Source: Sesamum alatum
Taxonomy: Eukaryota; Streptophyta; Magnoliopsida; Lamiales; Pedaliaceae
NCBI GenBank assembly: GCA_034509735.1
Contig: JACGWO010000006.1
Location: 34,341,141-34,405,140 of the forward strand
Reading direction: 5' to 3'
DNA: 64,000 nucleotides
The notes beneath the pieces were generated by a model that was not told the origin of the DNA, did not search any database, and saw only the letters and a program-made list of their open reading frames with translations. Shown here piece by piece: positions 34,651-46,484 of the stretch. The first letter of the stretch is position 1, and every line of letters begins with the position of its first letter. A program made the position numbers and the translations under genes.

Positions 34651-35585
34651 AAATCTTAGACAATGACGATTTTTTTCAATTATGAATATTGTGTAAATAA
34701 AATTCTCCCATCAATTTATCTGCCTATCAAAATTCAGAACATATGTAGATAATAGTTGAATACCCAATAAAGGTAATTAGTTTATTTACCGGATGAAACT
34801 AGCAACTTCAAATAAGGCTAAGAGATATATTAGAATATAAATTAATATTAAAATGAATGTTTAATATTTAAATTAATGTATTTTATCATATTTTCCAATA
34901 ATTTTGATATTAGTGAAAAGAATTGTCAAGAATTTAACTGGACATTTAGATGGGTAAGTATGAGGACTGTCCATAAATTAAAATTCAATCTTGGGCTTCA
35001 TTTAGCCCGCTTAATTAATCTTAGCATAACATAAATATTACCTAGAACTTTAATATCCAACATTCCACTCTATAGACACTTCTCTTTTAATTATATAAAA
35101 GCGATAAGTTAAATTATTTTAAATCTTGTCATTTTATAAATTGAATAATAGTTTTAAAAGGTTCTACTAACAAAATTGTAATTTATTTTAGATTTTTATA
35201 AAAAACAAAGATAATAAACTAGCTACCGAGAGTATAATATGCATAATTTATAATTTGGGTGAAAACGAAAAAAGAAACACACGTATCGATAAGACACAAT
35301 CTCATTAAGATCACTTTACAGAGTTGGAGCCCAGGGCCAATTACTTCGTGGTCCTCATTAATAGTCCTACGTACGAAGTTAAAGGAAAGTAATCGGTCCA
35401 CAACAACAATAGAGCCGCTAGGATTTTCAATAAGATCGTATTATATACAATAGAATCTCTATAAATTAATACTCAATAAATTAATAAATTCTTTAAATTA
35501 ATAATTTTTTTGGTCCTGAATTGAACCCAAGGTCTAAATTAATAGTTTCGACAAATTAACAAGATAATAATATATATGTCATTTG
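34651..35585. other. Intergenic, nothing recognised
   Basis: Very AT-rich. The stretch around 35448-35570 (AATAGAATCTCTATAAATTA) resembles a common plant MITE terminus but I could not pair it. No gene. Confidence 0.45.
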
Positions 35586-36270
35586 ATTGCCAAGTTTTTC
35601 CTCTTGAAAAGATATAAAAAGGAAAAGGAAAGAACACTTTTAGAATGACATACTAACAATTTAATTATTTACATTATGGTATTATGTGTATCAAGATATT
35701 ACTTAATAGTATACTAATTTAATGGCTTTAATAGTATACTAGATAAAGGAAGAAACTTTATTCACATTCTTGTGTTGGCAGGGTCTAGATATGGATTCGA
35801 CCATTATGTTGTATCTTCATTCTCATAAGCTATTGATGATAAATCTCATAGAAGTATTCTTTCGTTTTAAAAATATACATGATAGGTTCTTCATATTTAA
35901 TGTCAAACATTGAATTAAGTTATTCATATAATTAAATATTTTCAACATAGTTAAAAAAAAACCACCTCTCTTAAAAAGTTTTCGAATTTGAAATCCGTAC
36001 ACCACTACAAAGAAAAAAAACTCAAATTTGGAATGTATATTTTTGAACGGGCATGTTCCCTTCCAAATTGAAATGAGTTTTATAACAACTTTTGAATGGG
36101 TGTACTTGGCTGACATCATCAAGGCATATGGTAGAAATATAACATTTTGTAACAAAAATGATATTATGAAACCCATTTAAATTAATTTTTTAAGAGGTTG
36201 TTCCAACCCATTCAAAATTATTGGCCATTAATAATTTTGTAACACATTTTGGTACGACCATTAAAAAATT
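35586..36270 (+). repeat. Composite repeat unit R1 (diverged)
   Basis: First and most diverged of seven related units. Order: CTTGAAAAGATATAAAAAGG, GAATGACATACTAACAATTT, GTATACTAGATAAA, GGGTCTAGATATGGATTCG, CTCATAAGCTATTGATG, ACCACCTCTC, then the CACTACAA end at 36003. Subterminal sequence with GGGCATGTTCCCTTCCAAATTG follows. The CACTACAA motif resembles a CACTA terminal repeat, but sequence on both sides is shared between units. Confidence 0.7.
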
Positions 36271-38479
36271 TGAAGATGAAGCAATCATGTTAGTCTACAT
36301 TTTGTCATAGTTTTAGGTGATAAACTTCTAGAAGACTTTTACGGTTTCTATCTCATAAAGATGAAGCATATCACAGGGTGATCTTCAATTGAATGGTTAT
36401 TAGACATGGTCATAACTCACAAGCATCCCATTTCAAAGATAAACATGCATGGTCATAGGCATCCCATTCAAACATAATCATGTTTTAACTATGAGGCAAG
36501 ATGAATCAATAGAAATACAAATATACTAGTAAATTATTGGTAAGCTATAGTTTGATTTACAAATCACATTATCATTGAGCTTCCATAACATACATCTCTT
36601 GATAGTAGTTGCCTGTATAACATTGGTACCTCAAACTTATTTTTTCATCACTTTCTACACTCATAATCCTATAAATTTTGTACAAAAGTTAGATGCCTTT
36701 TTCCAATTCCAACATGAGTATTCTCATTTATGTGTTAAATGATAATAACTTGTGCGCATTCAATGGCACGTAGTGAGTCGATCACTGTCAAGAGACTACA
36801 TGAAACCCATTTCAATTATTTTTTTAAGAGGTTGTTCCAACCCTTCAAAATTACTGGTCATTAATAATTTTGTAACACGTTTTGGTACTGCCATTAAAAA
36901 TTTTGTAACACATTGTGGTACAACCCAAACCTCAAGCAAAAAATCAAGATCATCCAAAACAAAGAACAACATAAGACTACAACTCAATACCCAAGTGACC
37001 TATACATTGCACCGACCAATAATTGCACATTTTCCTATGCACCTTCCTCATTTTTGCATGAAGCCGGAAAACGATCACAGCGAAGCTATTATCAGTGCAA
37101 AGCGATCAAAGGCTGAAGCCACAAGGTAAGGGAAAAAGAAGATTTCTCAGGCGGAAATCCGGCGAAAAGAAGGTTGCGATGGTAGAAACAAATGGATATG
37201 GTGAGTTTGATTTGGGTTCTTGTGTGGTTAACTATTTTGATTTTTGGTTGTGGTTTTGGTGAGAGAGAAAACCCAATGAAAAAGAATTTAGGTGTATTGT
37301 ACATGATATAGAGGGGTTCGGGTGTTATGAACCCAAAAGTCAATCCAAATAGAATTTTTGGACGGTAAGGGGGTGATATCTGGGTTTTTTTTTTTTTTTT
37401 TTTACTACAGACATGTGGTTTTGGTAGTTCTGTAGTATTTTTGGACTACATCATTGGGTGTTTATGAATTTTTGGAGAAAAAATTATAGAAACCGTATTT
37501 GTAGTTTTTGAAAGTTTTTGAAGGTTTCTATAGTTTTTCTTTCTTAAATTAGTGATGGTGGCATGTAGTTATGTTTACAATTTTATTTGAATGCAATGTA
37601 TTTATGTTGTATGTATAAATTTTTATCCTGTAAATTACTTTTTATCGAGTCGTAAAACTGGCAAGTTAGTCGTTTTATTTTTTAACAGTATCAATCACCG
37701 ACAAACATCTACAAGGTATATATATGGCAAATCAATCGTTTAAATAGGCTTACCAAATAGTAGTACACTATATACATCAAGTCAATCGTTTACACCGTAT
37801 TATGAATTGAGGAAACTGTATTATATCGCAAGATTATTTTACAAACTATTTACACCATTTTTTGAATTGATAAAACAGTGTAAAAAATACCAAAATCACA
37901 TATAAGTTTTTTTTGGCTAATTGGCATGACCCAAATATATTTAGATAGGCTTACATATAATTGATAAAGCATTGATTAGGTTTTACAATTTGGTAGTAAT
38001 TCATATAATGCAAGTCAATCGTATTGATTACAGGTTTTAACAAGCTTAACAAAAAGCTAAAAGGCAAATTAAGACATGAACCTAAACAAAAAGCCAATCC
38101 ATTTACTCGGAGTCATTCAAAAGCTATTCTTTACAAAACTATGTGAATTGTAATGCACATGTTCTAAATTTGATTGTGCAAGTGGATTAGGTCAAATTAA
38201 GGGAGCTAATTCAAAAAAAATATGAAACTTTGAGGTATTTGAATAAGTCTCCTACGGAAAGTCAAAAATTTGATACTGTTTTATATCGGAGTTGTAGTAC
38301 ACATGTTCTAAATTTGATTGTGCAACTTTCCTTGAACATCCACTTTCTAATAATTTAGCGAATCAAGCTATTTAAGCCCTTGTTTCAAGCTGATCCTTAA
38401 GAACTTCATTAAGAATTTCTACCAGACAACCATCTTTGTTCTTGATCACTTGAGTAGGTTATCACATGGACAAAATTTT
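36271..38479. other. Intergenic with CACTA-like subterminal fragments
   Basis: About 36820-36930 repeats the AAGAGGTTGTTCCAACCC...GTAACACATT subterminal sequence seen in R1. A T-run lies at about 37388-37403. A moderately GC-rich stretch (about 37060-37180) could be a gene fragment but shows no domain. No supported gene. Confidence 0.5.
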
Positions 38480-38866
38480 TTATATGTCACTGGATTGCCA
38501 CATTTTTACTCAGAAGACATAAAAAGGAAAAGAAAAGAACACATTCAGAATAACATACTAGTAATTTAATTATTTAGATTATTGTATGATGTATATCAAG
38601 ATATTAAAATAATAGTATACTTATTTAATATTTTCATGGCTTTAATATTATACTAAAGGAGGAAACTTTAATTCACATGTGTTGACGGGGTCTAGATATG
38701 AATTTGTCCATTATGTCGTATCTTCATTCTCATAAGCTATTGATGCCAAATCACATAAAATGATTCTTTCATTCTATAAAAGTACATGACAGGTTCTTCG
38801 TATTTAATGTCAAACATTGGATTAAGTTATTCGTATAATTAAATATTTGCAACATTTCCTGCTGAA
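38480..38866 (+). repeat. Composite repeat unit R2 (partial, no CACTACAA end)
   Basis: Contains the first part of the unit (ACATAAAAAGGAAAAGAAAAG to TTAAATATTTGCAACATTT) and then joins directly to the start of R3, so it lacks the CACTACAA end and everything after it. Confidence 0.7.
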
Positions 38867-40055
38867 AAGACATAAAAACAAAAAGGAAAGAACACCTTCA
38901 GAATGACATATAACAATTTAACTGTTTACATTAATTTATTATGTGTATAAAGATATTACTTAATAGTATAGTAATTTAATATTTTCATTGCTTTAATAGT
39001 ATACCAGATAAATAAAGAAACTTTAATTCACATACTTGTGTTGGCGAGGTCTAGATACTGATTCATCCATTATGTCGTATTTTCATTCTCACAAGCTATT
39101 CAGACCAAATAACAGAGAAGTATTCATCCATTCCACAAAAATGCACGACACATTCTTCATATTAAATGCTAAACATTGAATTAAGTTATTCATATAAATA
39201 CATATTTGCAACAGATTTCAAAAGAAAAAAGTAAAAAACAACCACCTCTCTCAAAAAATTTTCCGATTTGAAATCCCTGTGCACCACTACAAAAAAATTC
39301 GGATTTGGAATTGATATTTTTGATCGGGCATGTTTTGTTCCAAATTGGAATAGGTTTTGTAACGACTTTGGAATGAATGTGCTTTACTGACGTCATCAAG
39401 GTATTCAATAGAAATCTAACATTTTGTAAAGGGAACTGCGTCAAGAAACCTGTTTCAATTCTTATTGTAAGAGGTTGTTCCAAATTCGTTCCAAATTTTG
39501 TAACACATTTTAGAACGGCTAATGCCACAATAAAATTTTCATTCCATTAGCTTTGGAAAGACCGATACAAATTTTGAACGATTATTTGCAAAAAAAAATA
39601 GTTTTTGTGCATTCAATGGTACGTCATTCACAGAGAAGATATTACTGAATAATTCATGTTCATTCAATGACACGTAGTGACTCGATCACTATCCTAGAAG
39701 ATGGGTGATTACCAAATTCTATGTCAACTGATTTTGCCTACTCTTTTTTGAAATTGGTCTTATCCAATTATCAGTAACAAAAAGTGTCTCTATCGCATTT
39801 GAAAGCAAACATGCACGTGATTCATCAATAACCCGATCTCCAACACTAAATATTGTTGAAAAGCTCCCAACCATCAAAGAATCTACCTATACAAAACAAT
39901 CCATGAATTATGGTGTTGTAGGTAACTGAGTCGTGCTCTAACCCTTTACAAAGAGCGTCCACAAAGACATTCGAGGCTTCATCTATCCTTCCTTACTTGT
40001 AATAGCCATTTATCAAAATGTTGTAACATCTGATGTTAGGCCTAAGTCCACTGTT
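38867..40055 (+). repeat. Composite repeat unit R3
   Basis: 1.19-kb unit almost identical to R5 (only scattered differences by eye). CACTACAA end at 39285, subterminal repeats to about 39600, then the antisense hAT and PPR fragments. The homology with R5 stops at the TCCACTGTTT near 40055, where R5 is cut by an LTR. Confidence 0.85.
39719..39850 (-). pseudogene. hAT transposase C-terminus fragment (in R3)
   Basis: Reads on the minus strand FSVGDRVIDESRACLLSNAI, then ETLFVTDNWIRP, ending at a TAG (39719-39721). The pattern F-S-x-G-x-R-V...R-x-x-L...I/V-E-x-L...W-I/L is the end of the hAT-family dimerisation domain. It overlaps, in another frame, the end of the adjoining PPR fragment, so the two were joined by rearrangement. 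Confidence 0.6.
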
Positions 40056-40180
40056 TGCTATGGAATGCAACAGTTGTTTTGCCTCATCCATTTGCCCTTG
40101 CAAGCAGTATCCGTCCATCAGGGTGACAATATTAGGACAAATGTTTATTCGCATCGTAAATGCCAATACATTGTCAACCT
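39851..40180 (-). pseudogene. PPR-protein gene fragment (in R3)
   Basis: Minus-strand reading gives successive 35-residue P-class PPR units: one with VTLMDGYCLQGQMDEAKQLL, one with RPNIRCYNILINGYYK then a stop codon and GRIDEASNVF, and one with DSVTYNTIIHGLFCIGRF. P-class PPR proteins bind organelle RNA. Only about three motifs are present, with an internal stop, so this is a captured fragment. The parent gene is not in the window. Confidence 0.75.
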
Positions 40181-40224
40181 CAATAAAATCATATGTTTAC
40201 AAAAGTGCAGAGGCAAAGAATCAA

Positions 40225-41340
40225 CGAGCGATACTAAAGGAGGAAAAGAAAAGAACACATTCAGAATAACATACAAGTAATTTAATTATTTAGATTATTG
40301 TATGATGTGTATCAAGATATTAAAATAATAGTATACTTATTTAATATTTTCATGGCTTTATTAGTATACTAAAGGAGGAAACTTTAATTCACATGTGTTG
40401 ACGGGGTCTAGATATGAATTTGTCCATTATGTCGTATCTTCATTCTCATAAGTTATTGATGCCAAATCACATAAAAGGATTCTTCCATTCTATAAAAGTA
40501 CATGATAGGTTCTTCGTATTTAATGTCAAACATTGGATTAAGTTATTCGTATAATTAAATATTTGCAACATTTTTAAAAAAACCACCTCTCTAAAAAAAA
40601 TTTCGATTTGAAATCCCCGTACACCACTACAAGAAAAAAAAAAAAAAAAACTCGAATTTAGAACGGAAATATTGGAACGGGCATGTTCCCTTCCAAATTG
40701 GAATGAGCTTTGTAACGACTTTGGAATGGATGTGTGCCTTGCTGACGTCATCAAGGCATTCAATAGAAATATAATGTTTTTGTAATAGGAACTGCGTCAT
40801 GAAATACCTTTCAGTTCTTATTTTAAGAGGTTGTTCCAAATGTGTTCCAAATTATCAGTCGTTAAGATTTTTTAACACATTTTGGAACGACCAAGTTGGA
40901 TCTTTAACTGCTAATGTTAGAATAAAATATTTCATTCCAATGGCTTTGAAAAGACCGGTAAAAAATTGGAACGATTATTTGCAAAAAAAAAAAAAAAAAA
41001 GTTTTTTGTGCATTCAATGACACGCCCTTCATACATAAGAAATTATTGAGTAATTCATGTGCATTCAATGACACGTGGTGAGTAAATCACTATCCTAGAA
41101 GATGGGTGATTATCAGGTTCTATGTCAACACAGTTAAACATCAAATCAATGATTTTGCTGGCAACTTCCCTTGCACATCCAATTTCTAATAACTTGGGGA
41201 GAATCAAGTTGTTCTTCAAACCTTTGTTTCAAGCCGATTGTTAAGAACTTAATCAAGATTTTGTACCAGACAACCATATTTGTTCTTGATTACTTGAGTA
41301 GTTATCGAATCGACCATAAAATTCCAAAATTTATATTTAT
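40225..41340 (+). repeat. Composite repeat unit R4
   Basis: Begins AGGAGGAAAAGAAAAGAACA inside sequence following the PPR fragment. CACTACAA end with a 16-A run at 40625. It then shows the same subterminal sequence and a tail (41130-41330; GGCAACTTCCCTTGCACATC) also found in R6. It lacks the hAT/PPR fragments. Confidence 0.75.
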
Positions 41341-42222
41341 CGCTTGATTGCCAGATTTTTCCTCCTGAAAAGACATAAAAAGGGAAAGGAAAGAACACCT
41401 TCAGAATGACATATAACAATTTAACTGTTTACATTAATTTATTATGTGTATAAAGATATTACTTAATAGTATAGTAATTTAATATTTTCATTGCTTTAAT
41501 AGTATACCAGATAAATGAAGAAACTTTAATTCACATACTTGTGTTGGCGAGGTCTAGATACTGATTCGTCCATTATGTCGTATTTTCATTCTCATAAGCT
41601 ATTCAGACCAAATAACAGAGAAGTATTCATCCATTCCACAAAAATGCACGACACATTCTTCATATTAAATGCTAAACATTGAATTAAGTTATTCATATAA
41701 ATACATATTTGCAACAGATTTCAAAAGAAAAAAGTAAAAAAGAACCACCTCTCTCAAAAAATTTTCCGATTTGAAATCCCTGTGCACCACTACAAAAAAA
41801 TTCGGATTTGGAATTGATATTTTTGATCGGGCATGTTTTGTTCCAAATTGGAATAGGTTTTGTAATGACTTTGGAATGAATGTGCTTTACTGACGTCATC
41901 AAGGTATTCGATAGAAATCTAACATTTTGTAAAGGGAACTGCGTCACGAAACCTGTTTCAATTCTTATTGTAAGAGGTTGTTCCAAATTCGTTCCAAATT
42001 TTGTAACACATTTTAGAACGGCTAATGCCACAATAAAATTTTCATTCCATTAGCTTTGGAAAGACCGATACAAATTTTTGAACGATTATTTGCAAAAAAA
42101 AATAGTTTTTGTGCATTCAATGGTACGTCATTCACAGAGAAGATATTACTGAATAATTCATGTTCATTCAATGACACGTAGTGACTCGATCACTATCCTA
42201 GAAGATGGGTGATTACCAAATT

Positions 42223-42354
42223 CTATGTCAACTGATTTTGCCTACTCTTTTTTGAAATTGGTCTTATCCAATTATCAGTAACAAAAAGTGTCTCTATCGC
42301 ATTTGAAAGCAAACATGCACGTGATTCATCAATAACCTGATCTCCAACACTAAA
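42223..42354 (-). pseudogene. hAT transposase C-terminus fragment (in R5)
   Basis: Same 44-codon fragment and stop as in R3. One substitution (Arg codon CGG to CAG in the G-D-R-V block) distinguishes it. Confidence 0.6.
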
Positions 42355-42558
42355 TATTGTTGAAAAGCTCCCAACCATCAAAGAATCTACCTATACAAAA
42401 CAATCCATGAATTATGGTGTTGTAGGTAACTGAGTCGTGATCTAACCCTTTACAAAGAGCGTCCACAAAGACATTCGAGGCTTCATCTATCCTTCCTTAC
42501 TTGTAATAGCCATTTATCAAAATGTTGTAACATCTGATGTTAGGCCTAAGTCCACTGT
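42355..42558 (-). pseudogene. PPR-protein gene fragment (in R5), truncated
   Basis: Carries the second and third PPR units seen in R3. It stops at the junction with the truncated LTR, removing the first unit. Confidence 0.7.
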
Positions 42559-42920
42559 TTCTACGCAACTTCAGAGTACTCGTTTCGTGCAACTTCAGAG
42601 TCCTCTTTTCGTGCTATCTCAGAGTTCTCTTTCTATGCGTGTATCTTTTGTAAAATTAGGAAAGAGGTCTTTTCAAAACTCTTCTTCTCTTCCCGCGCAG
42701 ACTCGGACGCCTTAATGCTTGTTGAAGTCTGCTCATGACTGTTTTGTACTTGATCTTTTTTTTTTGTTTTCCTTTGGGGCTTTTTAACTCCTTCTTTTCA
42801 CAACGGGTCAATCTCGATCCTTCATTCAAAAATCGCATAACTCGATTAAAAATGTGAAGGAAACTTTTAAAAAACCATTCGAATTAAGAATGCATATGAG
42901 AGATGAAATGCACCCTATCA
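42559..42920 (-). repeat. Truncated 3' LTR
   Basis: 362 bp matching the first part of the 5' LTR (52548-52958 region). It begins TGATAGGG next to the polypurine tract and is lost after the GCAACTTCAGAG repeats. It also lacks the short segment containing the GTGATCAC palindrome present in the 5' LTR (compare 42708 with 52731-52751). Confidence 0.85.
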
Positions 42921-42934
42921 AATTCCCCCATACC
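42921..42934 (-). other. Polypurine tract
   Basis: On the minus strand GGTATGGGGGAATT immediately precedes the LTR start TGATAGGG. The upstream GAGGACAAGCATGG sequence is typical of this lineage. Confidence 0.75.
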
Positions 42935-44616
42935 GAAACCATGCTTGTCCTCAAGCATCTCTCGATTCAAAATTCATGGATTATCCAAGTAGTCATACCC
43001 AATTTTTCCTTTATATTAGTCAAGTATATCACGTAATCAACATGTCTTCACAGTTTAAGAAGAGATAGCAATATTCAGAATAAACACTAAGGGCATTAAT
43101 ACAACAAACACGTATCCTATTGACTTTATCAAACGTAAATGAAACAAGTCTCAACACTCCTCACTAGGATGTCTCTCAAATCACTCGAGAAGTGTTTAAG
43201 GAATTTTTGTCACACTTAAATCAAGACATTAGAGTGCCATTGCCATAGGCTTGCTTGTGACTCAAATCTCCACCACTGCAAAATGCTTATCAGTGCATAA
43301 ATCAAAGGGTCTTAACATGGGTGTAACGGGGCTAGGGTCAAGGTGTGTCAAGAGAGGTCAAATTGTGGCTCATGAATTCAAAAGGATGATGTCAACTTAG
43401 TTGCTTGTATTCCTCAGCTCATGGCTTTTTTTCTTCCACATCCAAGTGTTTGAAGTATTCACACTTTCGAACATGATTTTCAATTTCACTTTCCTCTTTT
43501 TCTTTCTTTTTTTTTCTCATTCATCATTTTCTTCTCTTCTTCTTCTCCTTTTTTTTTGTTGCTCCCCTTTGCATTTTTCCTTGGGTCTAGCAACATGTCT
43601 CTTATATGCCCCTTGAACCACTTCTCTAGCTCTTTTTTGCGTCGACTTACAATCAACCATATTAACATCATCCCTTTGAAATGGTTCAAAAATCTCTGCA
43701 GGCAATAACCAAGAAAGGGATAATCGATTGAAAGTGCGGTTTAACCAAGAAAATAGAGGCCAAGGCTCAAATGAGTTTTCTAAGGGTGAGTTTCCGGCAA
43801 GCTCTTTTCAAGGCTAATTGGCTATTCCTAAGTGCCCTTAAAACTTTCATACACCAATATGCAAAAATGTGGCCTCGAAATGTATTACACAAGCAAGTTC
43901 TAGAATTCACACACTAAGTCCGATGCCCTCAATTGAAAGAAATATACAAGCACTATTTGAATGCAAGTGCTTTGGCTCAAAAGCTCACATAAGGGGTCTT
44001 AGTGTTGATTCTTGAACGTTGTTCGTCTAATGCAATCAATGGGACATCCTTTACACACAACATTTTTTATGTCACTAGAGTTCGTTCCGCCTACTAATCT
44101 CAACTTAAACCACAAATTCCTATTGGTTTCAGGGACAACACAAAACAACATGCAAGGAATTTAGTTCAAGTTACAGGACAATCCACACACTTCGTTTCAA
44201 GATCAACTCATTTCAAGCACAAATTACGGTGTTCATGACACATAATCAGTCCTAAAACAACAATTTTACCTAGAAATTTCACTTCGCAAAAATCAATTCC
44301 CAACACAAATGTCAAACAATGCCAGCAACAAAGAATCACAAGAATTATTAAGCCCATAACCACATTCGTCACCATCCCAACTCATGCACAAACCTCCCCC
44401 ACACCAAGCACATACATTGTCCCTAATGTATGCACATAAAACCACATATAACAAGGAAATGAAAAGAGAGAGAGAAATAGAGAGCATCCCTGAAATATGT
44501 AGTGACGGTAAAATGGGTTAGGCAAGGGGTGGTGGGGGTATAGATACCCCCAAAGTAGTCAAGGTCGCATCAAGCTTGTAGTGCAGCCACGTATTAAAGA
44601 GCTCCAGCCAGGTCAA
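42935..44616. other. Untranslated 3' region of the Athila-like element
   Basis: Between the env-like remnant and the polypurine tract. Contains a pyrimidine-rich stretch (about 43490-43560) but no convincing gene. Confidence 0.55.
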
Positions 44617-45790
44617 TCAGCCTTCGATGGCGTCCGAAGATGGGGCAGGCTGTGGCTGTGAGCTGCGGTTTGGGCGTTCTTCAGGGTCAAGGTCGGTATA
44701 GCTCATGCCACTCGGGGCCTCGTGATGATTAAAAATGTGCATTTTGTGAAAAGTCGCCACATCCAACGGCTCCTCCTCGCAAGCCAAATGTAAATCATGA
44801 TTAGACAAGTTCAAGACACCCAAATTGACCGCAAGGTGTGTAATTAACGACCCAAGGCAAACATGCTTAAACGAAGTGGCAACAATTTGAAATTGAGAAG
44901 CAAGCCAAGCACCTAGATTCACATGCACCCTATTGATCATGCTCCAAATGAAAAACAATTCAACCTTAGAACATGTACCGTCGTCCAGAAAAATTAAAAG
45001 CAAGGAAACGTTGCATATAGATCCATTCAAATTGGCGCAAGTAACGTGCCTTGGACGACTAGGGTAATATACCCAGGGGTCCTTGGACAACTCCCTCCAC
45101 ACAGAGATGGGTTCAAAAACACTATAATCAACTAAAGTCTCACGGTACTCTTGTGATGCTAAATATTGTCATGCACAAAACCCATAGCCAGATTGAAGTC
45201 GTTTATGATCATTTTAAAATCTTTACCAAGTAATCAAAAACGAATAACATTAGGTGCAGTGAGCATAAAAGGGTCTGGTTTGTTGAAGACGATAGTATAA
45301 AATTCACGAAACAATTCAACAAACACAGGCATACAGATATGAGCAAACTCACGCCATTGCATATTAAAGAGCAAAGCCTCAAAACTACCACGGATTTCCA
45401 ATGCATCTAACGAAGGTAAATGTAGAGCTTACCGGGGTTGCGTGGTCGAGTTTTAATAACAGAGTACATTTTCTTGTGTTCTTTAGAAGTGAAGTGGAGG
45501 TGACCTGCGAGGTCCGTTTCGGCCGTGGACGGAATACCGGCGGAAGAGCTAAATCTGCCTCATTTTCGGTAGGTGTCGCGGAGGGGTGCGACCGAGAATG
45601 GTCCCGGCGCATCAAAATGCGGGGCTGCGGTAGAAATAGTGTCTGTCGCTGGCGCAGATGGCGATGGTGGTTCGGCCGGAGGACTCACCGGCGACGACAG
45701 TTAGTGCAACAGGGGCAGGAGGTGGAGCTCAACGGCGGCTGGCTCCTCGTCGAGTGGAAGCCATCGTGAAGAAGGCCGCGGTGGGTGACT
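44617..45790 (-). pseudogene. env-like / Athila ORF2 remnant
   Basis: Minus-strand remnant in the place of the extra ORF of Athila elements. One block (about 45210-45420) reads GSFEALLFNMQWREFAHICM followed by LFREFYTIVFNKP. The open frame 44617-45102 includes KVELFFIWSMINRVHVNLGA and an acidic/Pro-rich C-terminus. These resemble the plant proteins labelled 'putative plant transposon protein' more than a true viral envelope; no transmembrane helix is obvious. The start is unclear because the upstream part is GC-rich low complexity and frameshifted. Confidence 0.5.
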
Positions 45791-46060
45791 CGGATAGCAG
45801 TGGCAGCGACGGTGTGAATGCGCTGGAGCCGGTGAACAGAAAAGCGACAGTGGACAACGGCGCAGCAGCAGCGGCGGCGCTGTGGTGTCGCGACTCGGAC
45901 CACAGCAGCGAGAATGGAGCAGCGACGGCGGCTGTCGGCGGCTTGGTTGTGCATCGGCGACGCAACGACAGCGGCGGAACGACAGCGACAGCGGTGTGGT
46001 TGTGGCTCGTGGTGGCTGTAATGAAAGTGGGGAAATTAGGGCTTGCAAGATGAAAAGTGG
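45480..46060. other. GC-rich low-complexity island
   Basis: Markedly GC-rich (GCGGC, CGACGG, GCAGCAGC repeats) in an otherwise AT-rich window, open in several frames on both strands because of composition. It lies upstream of the env-like remnant and ends with a 27-bp tandem duplication (AAAGTGGGGAAATTAGGGCT, 46023-46078) and a (TA)n run (46081-46104). Confidence 0.7.
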
Positions 46061-46165
46061 GGAAATTAGGGCTTGCCAAATATATATATATATATATATA
46101 TATAACCTAGAAATAAAAGTTAATAAAATAGATAATACAAAGAAGATTCAGATTTGTCCCCCTAT

Positions 46166-46350
46166 TAGGCGTGATCACGCCTAAACAGCCCCTCAAGTCT
46201 ATACGTCTAGTGGAAAGTTTCCGAGCTTGGCGTCTGCTTTAGACAGAAGAGACAGTGGGATAAGGCGTGATCACGCCTTGTCTCGCTGTGAGGTCTGTCG
46301 GATCAATTAACATAGTACTCATTTGGCATTGAACGGGCGTGATCACGCCC
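46166..46350. repeat. Three GGCGTGATCACGCC palindromes
   Basis: Perfect palindromes with a common 14-bp core: 20 bp at 46166-46185, 18 bp at 46262-46279 and 16 bp at 46335-46350. A fourth, one-mismatch version is in the 5' LTR (52734-52751). They lie just 3' of the integrase end of the retrotransposon. Confidence 0.9.
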
Positions 46351-46484
46351 TATATGAACGTCAAATATGCGGAGGTGAGAAGTAAAATCCTAAACTAAAA
46401 GTTCAAAATAAAGCATATAAAACGCCGGGTTGCCTCCCGACAAGCGCAATTGTTTAACGTTGTCATGCTCGATGGATGATCTCA

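Larger units (their letters stand above)
41341..42558 (+). repeat. Composite repeat unit R5
   Basis: Near-identical partner of R3, CACTACAA end at 41788. It is truncated at 42558, where it abuts LTR sequence. Confidence 0.85.

Noticed and set aside
36752..37343. Two overlapping frames (plus 36752-37129, minus 37092-37343) as genes
   Set aside because: No domain, partly made of CACTA-like subterminal repeats, no supporting signals.
39190..39528. Minus-strand frame repeated in R3, R4, R5 and R6 (GFQIGKFFERGG)
   Set aside because: It spans the CACTACAA junction and subterminal repeats; recurrence reflects the DNA repeat, and indels shift it between units.
45658..46053. Plus-strand Ala/Gly-rich frames in the GC-rich island
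   Set aside because: Composition-driven open frames on both strands with no recognisable domain.
46081..46104. (TA)n run as a regulatory signal
   Set aside because: Simple dinucleotide repeat without adjoining promoter features.
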